A DNA stretch of 64,000 nucleotides from Paenibacillus sp. LHD-117 (lineage in GTDB: Bacteria; Bacillota; Bacilli; Paenibacillales; Paenibacillaceae), in the NCBI RefSeq assembly GCF_030929555.1, contig NZ_JAVFVT010000008.1, positions 62,001 to 126,000 of the forward strand. The letters run 5' to 3'. The translations under genes and the position numbers were made by a program. Positions 1 through 9,939 of the stretch are shown piece after piece; position 1 is the first letter of the stretch, and the number at the start of each line of letters is the position of its first letter. Under the pieces are notes generated by a model that was not told where the DNA came from, ran no database searches, and was given only the letters and a program-made list of their open reading frames with translations.

Positions 1-2
1 AC

Positions 3-1292
3 GGAGGGATCAGCTACATTTTCCCGGAGCACGGAGACATCGCGCTCATATCGGGAAGGGAAATCAGGCAGGTCCGTAACCTGGAGCTCGACCATCTGGG
101 CGCGCTGGCGGTTCGGCTCGATCTGTCTCGGCTGTTCCGCGATCTCGTCGGGCCCATGAACCAGGGGGACGGGATGTTCGCCATCCTGGAGGAGAACGGG
201 CAATCGCTGTATCCGCCGGATCCGACGATCGATGTCAGCGGCCTGAGCCTCCGGCCGGGAAGCGAAAGCGGTTACGCGGTGCGCGAGCTTGGCGGAGAGA
301 AGTTTTTCGTCACGTATGTGCCTTCCAGCTACATGAACTGGACGTATCTGAACATCTTGCCTTACGACGCGATCTTCCGCAAGACGGAGACGGCCAAACA
401 ATCGGTGCTCGTTATTTACCTCATCGTTTTCCTGCTCATTCTGCTCGTCGCGCTCCTCTTCTCCCGTTCGATTACGGGACCGATCGAACGGCTCAGCAAC
501 CGGATGAAGCGGGTGCAGCTCGGCCATTTCGAAGACGCGCTGCTGCCCGAGGAGCAGGAGCCGGCAATGGACGAGGCAGGGCTGCTTCACCGCAATTTCC
601 GGATCATGGTGGAGCGCATCAACGAGCTGATCAACGAAAACTACGTCAAGCAGCTTGCCATCAAGGATACCGAATTCAAGGCGCTGCAGGCGCAGATCAA
701 TCCCCACTTCCTGTATAACACGCTGGAGTCGATCAATTGGTCGGCGAAGGCGGTGGGACATAAACAAATTTCCGTCATGGTCGAATCGCTAGGCTACTTG
801 CTGCGAAGCTCCATTACCGGGAAGGAGCCGCTCGTGCGGCTGGAGGAAGAGTTGGCGACGATCCGCCATTACATTACGATCCAGCAAATCCGGTTCGAGG
901 AGAGGCTGGACTTCCGAACGGACATCCCGGCGAAGCTGCTTGGCTGCCTCGTGCCCAAGCTGTCGCTTCAGCCGATCGTGGAGAACGCGATCCATTACGC
1001 GCTGGAGCAAATGATCGAAACCTGCGTCATCTCGGTTTCCGCCGAGGAACGGGACGGACGCATGTTGCTCGCGGTCGCGGACAACGGCCCGGGCATGGAG
1101 CATGACGTGCTTAATCGACTGGCTTCGGGCGAGCTTGTTCCCAAAGGAACAGGTATCGGGCTGCGCAACATCGAAGAGCGGATCAAGCTGCTGTTCGGCG
1201 AATCCTATGGCGTAGCCGTCGATGACAACGAAGGCGGAGGGATGCGGGTCACGCTTATTCTGCCGATCGAAATGAGGGATCCCCATGTATAA
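3..1292 (+). CDS. YesM-type sensor histidine kinase, 5' end outside window
   Basis: The frame is open from base 3 with no start in view, so the N-terminal part lies outside the window. What remains is the end of an extracytoplasmic sensor region, a membrane segment near nt 400-468, a HAMP linker, a His_kinase domain with the phospho-acceptor in QINPHFLYNTLESINW (His codon near nt 705), and a HATPase domain with ENAIHY, DNGPGM and GTGIGLRN. This is the YesM (LytS/YesM) family, membrane kinases that usually sense sugars or binding-protein state. The stop overlaps the next gene, an AraC-type response regulator, by 8 bases, so the two form a two-component pair that probably controls the downstream sugar ABC genes. 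The ligand cannot be read from the sequence. Confidence 0.93.
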   Translation, partial: GGISYIFPEHGDIALISGREIRQVRNLELDHLGALAVRLDLSRLFRDLVGPMNQGDGMFAILEENGQSLYPPDPTIDVSGLSLRPGSESGYAVRELGGEKFFVTYVPSSYMNWTYLNILPYDAIFRKTETAKQSVLVIYLIVFLLILLVALLFSRSITGPIERLSNRMKRVQLGHFEDALLPEEQEPAMDEAGLLHRNFRIMVERINELINENYVKQLAIKDTEFKALQAQINPHFLYNTLESINWSAKAVGHKQISVMVESLGYLLRSSITGKEPLVRLEEELATIRHYITIQQIRFEERLDFRTDIPAKLLGCLVPKLSLQPIVENAIHYALEQMIETCVISVSAEERDGRMLLAVADNGPGMEHDVLNRLASGELVPKGTGIGLRNIEERIKLLFGESYGVAVDDNEGGGMRVTLILPIEMRDPHV

Positions 1293-2892
1293 AGTACTCA
1301 TCGTGGACGACGAAAGAATTATTTTGGAAGGCATCGCGGGTTTGATGGAGTGGGAGAAATACGGGACGAAGCTTGTGGGAACGGCGCGCAACGGGCTTGA
1401 AGCGCTCGAGTTCATCCAGGCGAACCGGCCGGACATCGTCATCAGCGATATTCGGATGCCGGGCATGGACGGGTTGAAGCTCGCGGAACGGACGCGAGAG
1501 CAGTATCCATCGATCGCGTTCATTATGTTGTCCGGATTCGGCGAATTCGATTACGCCCGCCAGGCGATGCAGTTCGGCGTCAAACATTATTTGCTCAAGC
1601 CGTGCAACGAGAACACGATCGGAGAGGCGCTCAGCGAAGTGGTCGGCCAGCTCGACGAGCATCTGCGCAAGGAGAAATTTCTGGCCAATCTGCAGATGGA
1701 GCTGCAGCAAGTGCTGCCGAGCGCTAAGGAACAATTCCTCAAGGAGCTCGTCACGAACAAAATGTACGGCCGCGGAGACTGGGACCGCTACAAGGAGCTG
1801 TTCGGCATCGAGGTCGAGCATGCCGAAGCGCGCCTGTTGCTGCTCCAGTTGGAGGGCCAATTCGAATTCGAGCATCTATTCGCGCTCAAGAACATTGCCG
1901 AGGAGCTGATCGGCTGCGATCAGCTCGTGCTGAGCACGACGATCGGCAATCAGGCGCTGCTGCTCGTAAGAAATACACATCCGGAAGAGAAGCTGCTGGC
2001 CATTCTGCGCGAGGCGCGCAACACCTTTAAAGGGTATTACCGTCTCGATACGACTATTGCGGTCAGCGATCCCGGACCGCTGACCGATGCTCGGCGCATG
2101 TATTTGGATACACTGAAGTGTATGAGCTTCCGCTTCTATCTCGGGGAGGGCAGCATTATCACAGTGGGGGATACCCGCGACGACGGCGGCGTTGAAGCCG
2201 GCCATGGAGGAGCGGGAGATCGTAGTGCGGAGCCCGCGCCCGGAGCGGAAGGGCGCTTCCTCTACGACGACGCGCGCCTCTGTCTATACGCGAAGTCCGG
2301 CCACCTGGAAGCCGTCATGCAAGAGCTGGGCGAGGTGTTCAAGGCGCTGGAGGAGCAGCGCCACGACGACGTCTCCGCGAAGTCTTACATTATTCCGATC
2401 TATGTCGCCCTCATCCGCCAAGCGGACCCGAGTTCAATGAACGATTACTTGAAGGAGCTCGGCAAGCTGGAGAGCATCGCGACGATGCAAGGGCTGAAGT
2501 CGTTCGTGGAGGAGAAGGCAAGGCTCATCTGCCAAACGAATTACGAGAACCAGAAGCGGCGGCATTCCACCATCATCGCGCAAATCCACGACATCGTCGG
2601 CGCCCATATCGCTAATCCGGATCTGTCGCTGCAGTGGGTCGCGAGCGAAATTTTGTACATGAACGCCGATTATCTCGGCAAGCTGTTCCGCAAGGAAACG
2701 GGCGAGAAGTTCTCCAATCACGTCATGAAGGTCCGGATGGACCGGGCAGTGGAGCTGATCGGAGGAGGCGGCGACGTGAAGGTGTTCGAGCTGGCGGAGC
2801 AGCTCGGCTTCGGCGACAATCCGCAATATTTTAGCCAGGTATTCAAGAAATATACGGGCGTATCGCCCACGGAATATAAGAGGTTGCCTTGA
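1285..2892 (+). CDS. YesN-type response regulator, AraC family
   Basis: The protein has 535 aa. An N-terminal receiver domain has the acidic pair DD at residues 8-9, the phospho-acceptor Asp55 in ISDIRMPGMDG and Lys108 in LLKPC. A long middle region (about 130-430) resembles the YesN linker and includes a Gly/Ala-rich stretch near residues 300-330. A C-terminal AraC/XylS double helix-turn-helix ends in GFGDNPQYFSQVFKKYTGVSPTEYK. It overlaps the kinase gene by 8 bases and is translationally coupled to it. Regulators of this class normally activate the adjacent carbohydrate-uptake operon, here the lipoprotein, two permeases and hydrolase that follow. No specific binding site was identified. Confidence 0.95.
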   Translation: MYKVLIVDDERIILEGIAGLMEWEKYGTKLVGTARNGLEALEFIQANRPDIVISDIRMPGMDGLKLAERTREQYPSIAFIMLSGFGEFDYARQAMQFGVKHYLLKPCNENTIGEALSEVVGQLDEHLRKEKFLANLQMELQQVLPSAKEQFLKELVTNKMYGRGDWDRYKELFGIEVEHAEARLLLLQLEGQFEFEHLFALKNIAEELIGCDQLVLSTTIGNQALLLVRNTHPEEKLLAILREARNTFKGYYRLDTTIAVSDPGPLTDARRMYLDTLKCMSFRFYLGEGSIITVGDTRDDGGVEAGHGGAGDRSAEPAPGAEGRFLYDDARLCLYAKSGHLEAVMQELGEVFKALEEQRHDDVSAKSYIIPIYVALIRQADPSSMNDYLKELGKLESIATMQGLKSFVEEKARLICQTNYENQKRRHSTIIAQIHDIVGAHIANPDLSLQWVASEILYMNADYLGKLFRKETGEKFSNHVMKVRMDRAVELIGGGGDVKVFELAEQLGFGDNPQYFSQVFKKYTGVSPTEYKRLP

Positions 2893-2967
2893 CGGGACCT
2901 CTGTTTTTTATACAAAGAGCCCTGCTAATTACATTCCTCCAATCCATTCGAGCTTATAAAATAGGAA

Positions 2968-2983
2968 ATGTAAACACTTACAA
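2968..2983 (+). promoter_or_regulatory. cre-like catabolite-repression site
   Basis: ATGTAAACACTTACAA is a near-perfect palindrome. It matches the CcpA operator consensus WTGNAARCGNWWWCAW at every position but one, the central G being A. It lies 35 bases upstream of the sugar-binding lipoprotein start, where CcpA repression would be expected for a secondary carbon source. CcpA binding is inferred, and an AraC- or LacI-type operator is an alternative. Confidence 0.5.
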
Positions 2984-3018
2984 TAATGATGACGCGAAGC
3001 ACGGAAGGGGAGTTAGGC

Positions 3019-4353
3019 ATGAGAAAATGGTTAACGGCAATTCTGGCATTCACGGTTGTATTCTCGCTTGCGGCCTGCGCCGGAGGCAACAACGGCGGCA
3101 GCAACGGGAATTCGGCGGATCCGACGAGCACGGCTTCAAGCGGCGGAGATTCGGGAGGCGACAAGCCGAAGAACGTCACGCTCCGCATGGCCTGGTGGGG
3201 CGGGCAGCCGCGCCACGATTACTCGCTTGAAGTTATCAAGATGTACGAAGAGCAGAACCCTCATGTGAAGATCGAACCGGAATACGCGAACTTCGACGAT
3301 TATTGGAAGAAGCTCGCGCCGCAAGCGGCCGCGAACGAGCTTCCGGATATTTTGCAAATGGATATTTCCTACCTTGCGCAATACGGCTCCAAAAACCAGC
3401 TCGCGGATCTGACCCCGTTCCTGAACGCGGGCATCGATACGGCGAACGTCTCGGAGAACGCGATCTCCGGCGGCCAGATCGGCGACAAGCTGTACGGCTT
3501 CAACATCGGCGTCAACGCGCTTAACTTCCAATACGATCCGGAGCTGCTGAAGAAGCTTGGCATCGACAAGCCGGACGAGAACTGGACGTGGAGCGACTAC
3601 TACGCGCTGGCGGGCAAAGCGAAGGAAGCAGGTCTGTATTTCGATAACGGATTCCGTCCGGAAGTGTTCTTCGGTTATTACCTCCGCACGAAGGGACAGC
3701 ATCTGTACAACGCGGAAGGCAACGCCCTCGGCTACGAGGACGATCAGCTGTTCGTCGACTTCTTCAAGCCGCTAGCGCAGCTGGTTAAGGACGGCGATAC
3801 GCCGCCGCCGGATGTGAAGGCGCAGATCAAAGGCGTCGAAGACGACATGCTCGTGAAGGGGCAGCAAGTCGGCATTTTCCAATGGACGAACCAGTTCGTC
3901 GGCATTCAGCAGGTGGCGAACCGTCCGCTCGAAATGTCCCACTTGCCGGGACCGGATAGGGAGAAAGGGCTTTATCTCAAACCAAGCATGTACTTCTCGA
4001 TCTCCGAGAACTCCAAGCAGAAGGAAGAAGCGGCGAAGTTCATCGACTTCTGGGTCAACAACGTTGAAGCGAACAAGCTGATCAAAGGCGATCGCGGCGT
4101 TCCGGTTAGCTCGGCGGTCATCGAAGGCATCAAGTCGGAGCTAGCACCGGCGCAGGTTCAAGTATTCGACTATGTCTCGTGGGCGCAAGAGAACAGCTCG
4201 CCGATGGATCCACCGGATCCGGTCGGAACCGCGGAAATTATCCAGCTGTTCGCGACGCTGAGCGAACAGATGGACTTCCAGCAGCTGACGCCGGAGGATG
4301 CGGCCAAACAGTTCCGTGAAGAGGCGAATGCGATTCTAGGCAAAAACAAGTAG
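3019..4353 (+). CDS. Sugar ABC transporter substrate-binding lipoprotein
   Basis: The start chosen is the ATG at 3019, preceded by GGAAGGGGAG, rather than in-frame codons further upstream. It begins a lipoprotein signal peptide, MRKWLTAILAFTVVFSLAAC, with the lipobox Cys at residue 20. The mature 424 aa begin with a Gly/Ser/Asn-rich tether. They then follow the family 1 extracellular solute-binding fold, with VTLRMAWWGGQPRHDY at the N-lobe and PDILQMDISYLAQY in the middle. The protein would sit on the outer face of the membrane and deliver an oligosaccharide to the two permeases downstream. No ATPase is encoded here, which is usual for this family because an MsmX-type ATPase is shared. The GH105/88 enzyme in the operon suggests unsaturated pectic oligosaccharides as the substrate. 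Confidence 0.93.
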   Translation: MRKWLTAILAFTVVFSLAACAGGNNGGSNGNSADPTSTASSGGDSGGDKPKNVTLRMAWWGGQPRHDYSLEVIKMYEEQNPHVKIEPEYANFDDYWKKLAPQAAANELPDILQMDISYLAQYGSKNQLADLTPFLNAGIDTANVSENAISGGQIGDKLYGFNIGVNALNFQYDPELLKKLGIDKPDENWTWSDYYALAGKAKEAGLYFDNGFRPEVFFGYYLRTKGQHLYNAEGNALGYEDDQLFVDFFKPLAQLVKDGDTPPPDVKAQIKGVEDDMLVKGQQVGIFQWTNQFVGIQQVANRPLEMSHLPGPDREKGLYLKPSMYFSISENSKQKEEAAKFIDFWVNNVEANKLIKGDRGVPVSSAVIEGIKSELAPAQVQVFDYVSWAQENSSPMDPPDPVGTAEIIQLFATLSEQMDFQQLTPEDAAKQFREEANAILGKNK

Positions 4354-4374
4354 ACTTCAGTGACGGGCAAGACT

Positions 4375-4408
4375 CCGCGGCGGACGGCAATCGGGCCGGA
4401 CGCCGCGG
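4375..4408 (+). other. Intercistronic GC-rich stem-loop
   Basis: CCGCGGCG and CGCCGCGG form a perfect 8-bp stem around an 18-base loop, 21 bases after the lipoprotein stop and just before the dispersed repeat. No T-run follows, so it is more likely an mRNA 3'-end stabiliser or processing structure than a terminator. It would let the binding protein be made in excess over the permeases. Confidence 0.45.
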
Positions 4409-4421
4409 GCACTAAATGCGA

Positions 4422-4668
4422 GTTCAAAAAGTTCGCTTTTCAGTACCATAGCCTATGCTTCCGATGCTGCGTTTTTTTCAAAAACGCTGTAGAAGATTGG
4501 ATGTAGCTAGAAACTGAGTAGCGGAGCGTAGCAGAGCTACGTGAGCAACCGCAATGTTTCCGCAGGAAACATACTTCGAAAGCATACGCTTAGGTTCGGC
4601 TGCATTCAATATTCGACGTCGAGTAAGCTTCTAGGAATACTTCGTAATGGGAAGCGGACTTTTTTAAC
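4422..4668 (+). repeat. Dispersed permease-upstream repeat, copy A (247 bp)
   Basis: This is one of three related elements in the window. Its arms are GTTCAAAAAGTTCGCTTTTC on the left and, read on the other strand, GTTAAAAAAGTCCGCTTCCC on the right. A core at 4521-4547 containing CGTAGC-AGA-GCTACG is identical in the other copies. A second hairpin, GTTTCC-GCA-GGAAAC, follows. This copy carries an extra block near 4450-4490 with the stem GCGTTTTT/AAAAACGC that copies B and C lack. It fills the gap between the binding-protein gene and the first permease gene and points toward the permease. Confidence 0.85.
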
Positions 4669-4699
4669 AATCTCATTAAGGCAGCGGGAGTTGGATTGT

Positions 4700-5593
4700 A
4701 TGAGAACGGCATGGAAAAATCAGTTGACCGGTTACGCATTCATTAGCCCGTTCGTTATCGGGTTCCTAGCGTTCACGCTCATCCCGATCATCGCGTCGCT
4801 TTATCTGTCGATGACGGATTACGATTTGTTCTCCACGCCCGGCTGGGTCGGGCTCGACAATTATGCGGAGATGTTTACGAAGGATAAGAAGTATTGGCAG
4901 TCGCTCAAGGTCACGTTCCTCTACGTTTTCATCGGCGTTCCGCTGCGGCTGGCATTCGCGCTGATGGTGGCGATGTTTCTTAACACGGCTTCGAAGGCAA
5001 TCGGGTTATACCGTACAATATATTACTTGCCCTCCATCATCGGAGGAAGCGTTGCGGTTTCCATCATGTGGCGCAATATCTATGGCGATCAAGGCGTCAT
5101 CAACCTGCTATTGAATTCGCTCGGTCTCGACAGCGTGCGCTGGTTCGCGGATCCGCTCGCGGCGCTGTGGATGCTTATCACGTTGTCGGTGTGGCAATTC
5201 GGCTCGTCCATGCTTATTTTCCTGGCGGGGCTGAAGAACATTCCTCGCACCCTGTACGAAGCGGCAAGCGTTGACGGGGCGAACGGCATTCATCGTTTTT
5301 TCAAAATCACCGTGCCCATGCTGACGCCCATCATTCTGTTCAACGCGGTCATGCAGACGATCGGGGCGTTCATGACGTTCGTGCCGGCGTATATTATATC
5401 AAAAGGGACGGGCGGACCGCTCGACGGCACGCTGTTGTACTCGCTGTATTTGTTCCGTCAAGGTTTCCAATTCTTCGATATGGGTTACGCGTCCGCCATG
5501 GCTTGGGTCATGCTCATTATCGTCGCGGTCTTAACATCCGTATTGTTCCTGTCTTCTAAATTCTGGGTACATTACGAGTCGAAGGAGGGGTAA
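4700..5593 (+). CDS. Sugar ABC transporter permease (MalF/LplB type)
   Basis: The ATG at 4700 (MRTAWKNQLTGYAFISPF) is preferred because GGGAG lies 9 bases upstream. The longer reading to 4541 would run through the repeat element. The 297-aa protein has six predicted membrane segments. It carries the cytoplasmic EAA motif YEAASVDGANGIHRFFKITVPML, which docks the ATPase. It forms the channel with the next gene, starting 3 bases after this one ends. Confidence 0.94.
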   Translation: MRTAWKNQLTGYAFISPFVIGFLAFTLIPIIASLYLSMTDYDLFSTPGWVGLDNYAEMFTKDKKYWQSLKVTFLYVFIGVPLRLAFALMVAMFLNTASKAIGLYRTIYYLPSIIGGSVAVSIMWRNIYGDQGVINLLLNSLGLDSVRWFADPLAALWMLITLSVWQFGSSMLIFLAGLKNIPRTLYEAASVDGANGIHRFFKITVPMLTPIILFNAVMQTIGAFMTFVPAYIISKGTGGPLDGTLLYSLYLFRQGFQFFDMGYASAMAWVMLIIVAVLTSVLFLSSKFWVHYESKEG

Positions 5594-5596
5594 GCG

Positions 5597-6526
5597 ATGC
5601 GCGACAATTCAGCCGGTTGGGCGGACAAATCCGTTCATCCTAACCACATTCATTCCTCCGGGCAATCGCCAAAGCGGATTCGCTCCGGCTCGCCGGCCAA
5701 AGCGGCCAAATGGACGATCTATCATCTGTTAGCGGCAGGCGGCGCCATCGTCATGGTCTATCCCGTCATCTGGCTGCTCATGAGCTCCTTCAAGCCCAGC
5801 GAAAAAATATTCGTCACGTCGGACAGCCTCATTCCCGATCCTTGGATCTGGTCGAACTATTTGCATGGCTGGGAAGGCATCGGCGGTTATTCGTTCGGCA
5901 CGTTCATCTGGAATTCCCTCGTCCTCGTCGTGCTGGCCACGATCGGCGCGGTGCTGTCGTCCGCGTTCGTGGCATTCGGGTTCGCCCGGCTAAAATTTTG
6001 GGGGAGCGCATTCTGGTTCACGATCATGATGATCACGCTAATGCTGCCTCATGACGTCGTGCTCGTGCCGCAATATATTTTGTTCTCCAAGCTAGGCTGG
6101 CTGAATTCGATCAAACCGATCGTCATTCCCGCGTACTTCGGCATGCCGTTCTTCATCTTCCTGATGGTGCAGTTTATCCACACGATTCCGAGGGAGATGG
6201 ACGAGGCAGCGACGATCGACGGCTGCGGCAAGTTCAAGCTGTTCTACCGCATTATCATTCCGCTGATCGCTCCCGCGCTTGCCACGTCGGCTATCTTCTC
6301 CTTCTACTGGAGATGGGAGGATCTCATCGGACCGGTGCTGTACCTGAACAAACCTTCAATGTATCCCGTATCGATGGCGCTTAAGATGTTCCTCGACGCG
6401 GAATCGTTATCCAACTGGGGCGCGATGTTCGCGATGTCGATCGTCAGCCTGCTGCCCGTCGTCGCTGTTTTCTTCCTGTTCCAGAAGCATATCGTGGAAG
6501 GTATCAGCACGAGCGGGCTGAAGTAG
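5597..6526 (+). CDS. Sugar ABC transporter permease (MalG/YtcP type)
   Basis: This 309-aa protein has a hydrophilic N-terminal extension of about 35 residues rich in Ser, His and Lys, then six membrane segments. Its EAA loop reads [23 protein letters not shown], and it ends with the usual [10 protein letters not shown] tail. GGAGGGG upstream supports the ATG. It pairs with the preceding permease. Substrate specificity comes from the binding protein and cannot be read here. Confidence 0.94.
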   Translation: MRDNSAGWADKSVHPNHIHSSGQSPKRIRSGSPAKAAKWTIYHLLAAGGAIVMVYPVIWLLMSSFKPSEKIFVTSDSLIPDPWIWSNYLHGWEGIGGYSFGTFIWNSLVLVVLATIGAVLSSAFVAFGFARLKFWGSAFWFTIMMITLMLPHDVVLVPQYILFSKLGWLNSIKPIVIPAYFGMPFFIFLMVQFIHTIPREMDEAATIDGCGKFKLFYRIIIPLIAPALATSAIFSFYWRWEDLIGPVLYLNKPSMYPVSMALKMFLDAESLSNWGAMFAMSIVSLLPVVAVFFLFQKHIVEGISTSGLK

Positions 6527-6538
6527 GAGAGGACGCGG

Positions 6539-7600
6539 GTGGAAATGAGAGAGGAGTTGGCAATTATGCCTCCGCTGCAATTCGACGAACAACATATTCG
6601 TGATGTTATCGACAGAATCGTGGAGCGTACGTTCCGCATGGATTTTAACTGGGATTGGCCCGGCGGGGTGGCGTTCTACGGCGTCGCCTGCGCCTATGAA
6701 GCGACGGGCGAGGAGAAGTATATCGCGCTTCTGAAGGAATGGGTGGACGAGAAGCTGGAGGACGGGCTGCCGAAGCTGTCCGTGAACGGCGTCTCCATCG
6801 GCCACTGTCTGATTACGTTATATAAGGCGACTGGAGACGAACGGTACATGGACGTCGCCGTCAAGATGGCCGAATATTTGAAGCACGAAGCCGTCCGGTT
6901 CGCCGAAGGCATTTTCCAGCATACCGTCAATTCGGAAACGTACAACTTCCCGGAGCAGGCTTGGGTCGACACGATGATGATGGCGGGATTGTTCCTGGCT
7001 CGCATGGGAGCAGCGCTCGGACGCGACGATTACATGATGGACGGCATCAACCAATACCATGGCCACGAGAAATATCTCCAGGATCCGGTGACCAATCTGT
7101 ATTACCACGGCTGGGACCATATCGCGCAGAACCATATGTCGGCGGTGTACTGGGCGCGCGGCAATTCGTGGGCGGCGCTGACGATGGCGAAGGCGCTCGG
7201 GCATGTCGATGTAGCTTTGCCGGCGTTCATGATCATCGAAGGTTCGCTGCGCGATCAGCTGAGCGCGCTTGTCCGGCTCCAATCGCCGGAGGGACTGTGG
7301 CATACGGTGCTCAACGATCCGACATCCTACCTGGAGACGTCGGGTTCGGCCGGCATCGCGGTGGGGCTGCTGTCGCGGGGCAACCTCTATAACAAATATG
7401 TGCAAAAGGCGATCGACGGTTTGCTGTCGCAGGTAGCCGAAGACGGTACCGTGCGGGGCGTATCCGCCGGCACCGCCGTCATGCACGACGCGCAGGGCTA
7501 TAAGGACACGTCGTACAAGCGGATTCAAGGCTGGGGTCAGGGGCTCGCGCTCGTCTTCTTCAGCGATCTGCTGCAGACGAAGGCGAGAGTGTTCGACTAG
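6539..7600 (+). CDS. GH105/GH88-family unsaturated glycan hydrolase (YteR-like)
   Basis: The 353-aa protein has no signal peptide and is therefore cytoplasmic. It has the alternating-helix (alpha/alpha)6 barrel features of GH88/105: YGVACAYEATGEEKY, the catalytic-region motif QAWVDTMMMAGLFLARMG with the candidate acid Asp in WVDT, and YWARGNSWAALTMAKAL. Members remove the 4,5-unsaturated uronic acid from imported oligosaccharides made by lyases, as YteR does in the Bacillus subtilis rhamnogalacturonan pathway. Three starts are possible. GTG 6539 and ATG 6566 both have AGGAG 9 bases upstream, and ATG 6545 lies between. The operon context fits hydrolysis of the sugar imported by the genes before it. 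Confidence 0.88.
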   Translation: MEMREELAIMPPLQFDEQHIRDVIDRIVERTFRMDFNWDWPGGVAFYGVACAYEATGEEKYIALLKEWVDEKLEDGLPKLSVNGVSIGHCLITLYKATGDERYMDVAVKMAEYLKHEAVRFAEGIFQHTVNSETYNFPEQAWVDTMMMAGLFLARMGAALGRDDYMMDGINQYHGHEKYLQDPVTNLYYHGWDHIAQNHMSAVYWARGNSWAALTMAKALGHVDVALPAFMIIEGSLRDQLSALVRLQSPEGLWHTVLNDPTSYLETSGSAGIAVGLLSRGNLYNKYVQKAIDGLLSQVAEDGTVRGVSAGTAVMHDAQGYKDTSYKRIQGWGQGLALVFFSDLLQTKARVFD

Positions 7601-7641
7601 TGGCCACTCCGAAATGACCGTAACTATTCCATTCGATGATC

Positions 7642-7823
7642 TAACGGAAATCAGCGCTCTTAATATGCGATTATGAGCCAATATGGATATGTAACGGAAC
7701 AGAGAGCTCTTATTCTATTGAAAATGGCGTTTTTCAGACTGAGAAACAGAAATAAGGCCCCCTAAATCCGTTAGATAGTTAAATCGGACAAAATGAGCCG
7801 AATAGCGTCAACTGCTTCCGTTA
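7642..7823. repeat. Nested TAACGGA/TCCGTTA inverted-repeat element
   Basis: TAACGGA occurs at 7642 and 7692, and its complement TCCGTTA at 7767 and 7817. Both pairs are spaced exactly 50 bases, so the outer pair and inner pair are nested. The inner arms extend with CTCTTATT and AATAAG. No ORF is evident in this 375-base gap between the hydrolase and the chemoreceptor gene. It resembles a small non-coding palindromic element, and its function is unknown. Confidence 0.5.
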
Positions 7824-7895
7824 GCATTCTAGATCAACCGTAATGGCAACCGTTTTTAGGATCGTTCGACTAGCAGTGATGTAATTCAACATATA

Positions 7896-7942
7896 AAAAA
7901 GCATCTTCCAGCGGCCTACAGCCGTCGGAAGATGCTTTTTTG
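7896..7942. terminator. Bidirectional terminator
   Basis: AAAAAAGCATCTTCC and GGAAGATGCTTTTTT form a long stem, with CGGC/GCCG at the tip. A- and T-runs flank it on both sides. It sits between the convergent hydrolase operon (+) and chemoreceptor gene (-) and can stop transcription from either side. Confidence 0.9.
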
Positions 7943-7975
7943 GTTTGTACGGCTTGATCGCGTCATACGAAACCA

Positions 7976-9739
7976 CTACACCCGGAACCGGCTGACCACT
8001 TCGTTCAGGTCGGCAGCGAGCGTGCGAAGTTGCTCAGCGGCTCCGGCGACTTCCTCGACCGACGCGAGCTGCTCCTCGGAAGCGGCGGCGACTTGCTGGG
8101 AGTGGCCGGCGGACGTATGCGCGATGCGGGCCAGCTCCTCTAGCGATGCGGCGATTTGCTGGCTGCTGGCGGACATTTGCTCCGAAGCGGCGGATACCTC
8201 TTGGACCTGCGAGCTGACTTGGCCGACCGCCTCCAGGATCGAGCGGAACGATTCGCCGGAGATGCTTGCCAGGCTTGTGCTTTCGCGCGCTTCCGCCGCG
8301 GAGTTCTCTAGTGACGTGGACAGCGAGCCTGAACGGTTGCTGATCGCCTGCAGAATGCCCGCTATTTCCTCGGACGACTCCTTCGAACGTTCGGCCAGCT
8401 TGCGAATTTCGTTGGCCACGACGGCGAAACCTTTGCCATGCTCTCCGGCGCGCGCCGCTTCGATGGAAGCGTTCAGCGCGAGCAGGTTCGTCTGGCCCGC
8501 AATTTCTCCGATGTGGGTCAGAATGTCGCCGATCCGGTTGCTGTAGCCGTTCAGCTCTCGCATCGATTCGGCCGCGAGCACGATATGCTGCTCCAACCGT
8601 TCGATCTGCTGGGCGGTGCGGTCGATGACGATGCCGCCTTCCGCCGCGAGCTGGGCCGTATCGACAGCCAGCTCCGACACGACGCCTGTCGATTCGGCGA
8701 TGCGCTGAATGCCGACGGCCATCTCGGTTATGGCCGTCTGGCATTCCTGCGAGCTGACGAGCTGCGTCTCCGTACCGATGGCGACGTTCTGGATCGACTC
8801 GGTAATTTCGTTCGTGGCGAGGGCGGTCTGGCCGGCCGTCTCCTTCAGGCTGCGCGACGATTCGCCGACCTCGCGCGAGGATTGCTTCATGCTGACCGTC
8901 AATTCGCGCAGACTTCCGATCATCTCGTTAAAGGAGCGGGCCGCTTGGCCTATTTCGTTGTTGTTCGTGACGGGTACGGATACGGTCAGGTCGCCGCAAG
9001 CGGCTTGTTTGGCGGTGTCCCGCAGCAAACGCAGCGGCTTGACGGCCATCCGCACGAGCGGGACCATGAGGCCAATCGCCAGCAGCGCGGCCAACAGGCC
9101 AATAACAACCGCCTGGAGGAGCAGCCTGTTCATGCGCGCCTCGACTTTATCGTAATCGTAGTCCAGTCCGAACACGGCGATCGGCTCGCCCTTCGCGTTC
9201 AGGATCGGAGCCATGTAAGTGATCCAAGTGCCGTATTCGTCTGTATACGATTCGGTCAGATGGGAGTTGCCCGTTATGGTACGCTCATATCCCGCAAAAA
9301 AACGTTCGTTCGCGGCGAATTCATCCCCGATCGCACTTCCGGCCTCGCTCAAGGAATCGCTGACCTGGAGGTTCGTCAAATGCGGTGCACCCTCCTGCAC
9401 GGAGGAGATCGCGGACATATAATAAGCGTTCGTCATCGTATCGTCGTCGGTCATGCCGTTCAGCAGCCGCTTCAGAATCGCGGCTTCATTCTCTTGCGCT
9501 TCCTGTCCCGCATTGATGGCTCCTGCCAGCGGCTCGATCAGGTTCGCGTTAGCCTGCGCCTGAGCTCTGAGCTTGTCTCCAAGCTGCTCGAATTCATGGT
9601 AAGCCGCGTTTTTCTGCGCGACGTACATAAGCGCCGCCATGATCGCGATGATCATGAGGAAGAGGATGGTTAGGACGATGGAGCTAGTTGCGAGCAAGCT
9701 TTTTTGCTTCAGCCATTTGAACAATTCAGGACACCCCAC
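7976..9739 (-). CDS. Methyl-accepting chemotaxis protein
   Basis: The 587-aa transmembrane chemoreceptor has a first membrane helix at about residues 15-40, an extracytoplasmic Cache-like sensor domain (about 41-205, with [20 protein letters not shown]), and a second membrane helix (about 206-230). A HAMP domain follows, then a long signalling coiled coil with the conserved hairpin tip [19 protein letters not shown]. It would signal to CheA/CheW encoded elsewhere. The GTG at 9739 is the longest start. A TTG at 9724, 7 bases after GGGGTG, may be the real one. The gene is monocistronic between two intergenic regions. The ligand is unknown. Confidence 0.93.
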   Translation of the reverse strand: MGCPELFKWLKQKSLLATSSIVLTILFLMIIAIMAALMYVAQKNAAYHEFEQLGDKLRAQAQANANLIEPLAGAINAGQEAQENEAAILKRLLNGMTDDDTMTNAYYMSAISSVQEGAPHLTNLQVSDSLSEAGSAIGDEFAANERFFAGYERTITGNSHLTESYTDEYGTWITYMAPILNAKGEPIAVFGLDYDYDKVEARMNRLLLQAVVIGLLAALLAIGLMVPLVRMAVKPLRLLRDTAKQAACGDLTVSVPVTNNNEIGQAARSFNEMIGSLRELTVSMKQSSREVGESSRSLKETAGQTALATNEITESIQNVAIGTETQLVSSQECQTAITEMAVGIQRIAESTGVVSELAVDTAQLAAEGGIVIDRTAQQIERLEQHIVLAAESMRELNGYSNRIGDILTHIGEIAGQTNLLALNASIEAARAGEHGKGFAVVANEIRKLAERSKESSEEIAGILQAISNRSGSLSTSLENSAAEARESTSLASISGESFRSILEAVGQVSSQVQEVSAASEQMSASSQQIAASLEELARIAHTSAGHSQQVAAASEEQLASVEEVAGAAEQLRTLAADLNEVVSRFRV

Positions 9740-9740
9740 T

Positions 9741-9763
9741 CTATGATAGTGCTTTTATCATAG
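9741..9763. promoter_or_regulatory. Perfect inverted repeat upstream of chemoreceptor gene
   Basis: CTATGATA-N7-TATCATAG lies directly upstream of the chemoreceptor start on the minus strand. It could be an operator or a 5' UTR hairpin. No T-run follows on that strand. The regulator is unknown. Confidence 0.4.
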
Positions 9764-9939
9764 AGGCTAATTGTTAGCGAAATACGCAGGAAATCGTTTG
9801 GTTTTTATTAAGAACGACACGAATCGACAGATGAGACGATTACTGCAGTAAATCGAAACCTGGCAAAAAAAATATTTTAAACTGCACCAAACAATCCGCC
9901 AGTCTCGTTTGTGTTAATAGAGAAGGGGGGCAATTCAGC

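Noticed and set aside
4541..4699. N-terminal extension of the first permease through repeat copy A
   Set aside because: The extension is encoded by the dispersed repeat, and a ribosome site precedes ATG 4700.
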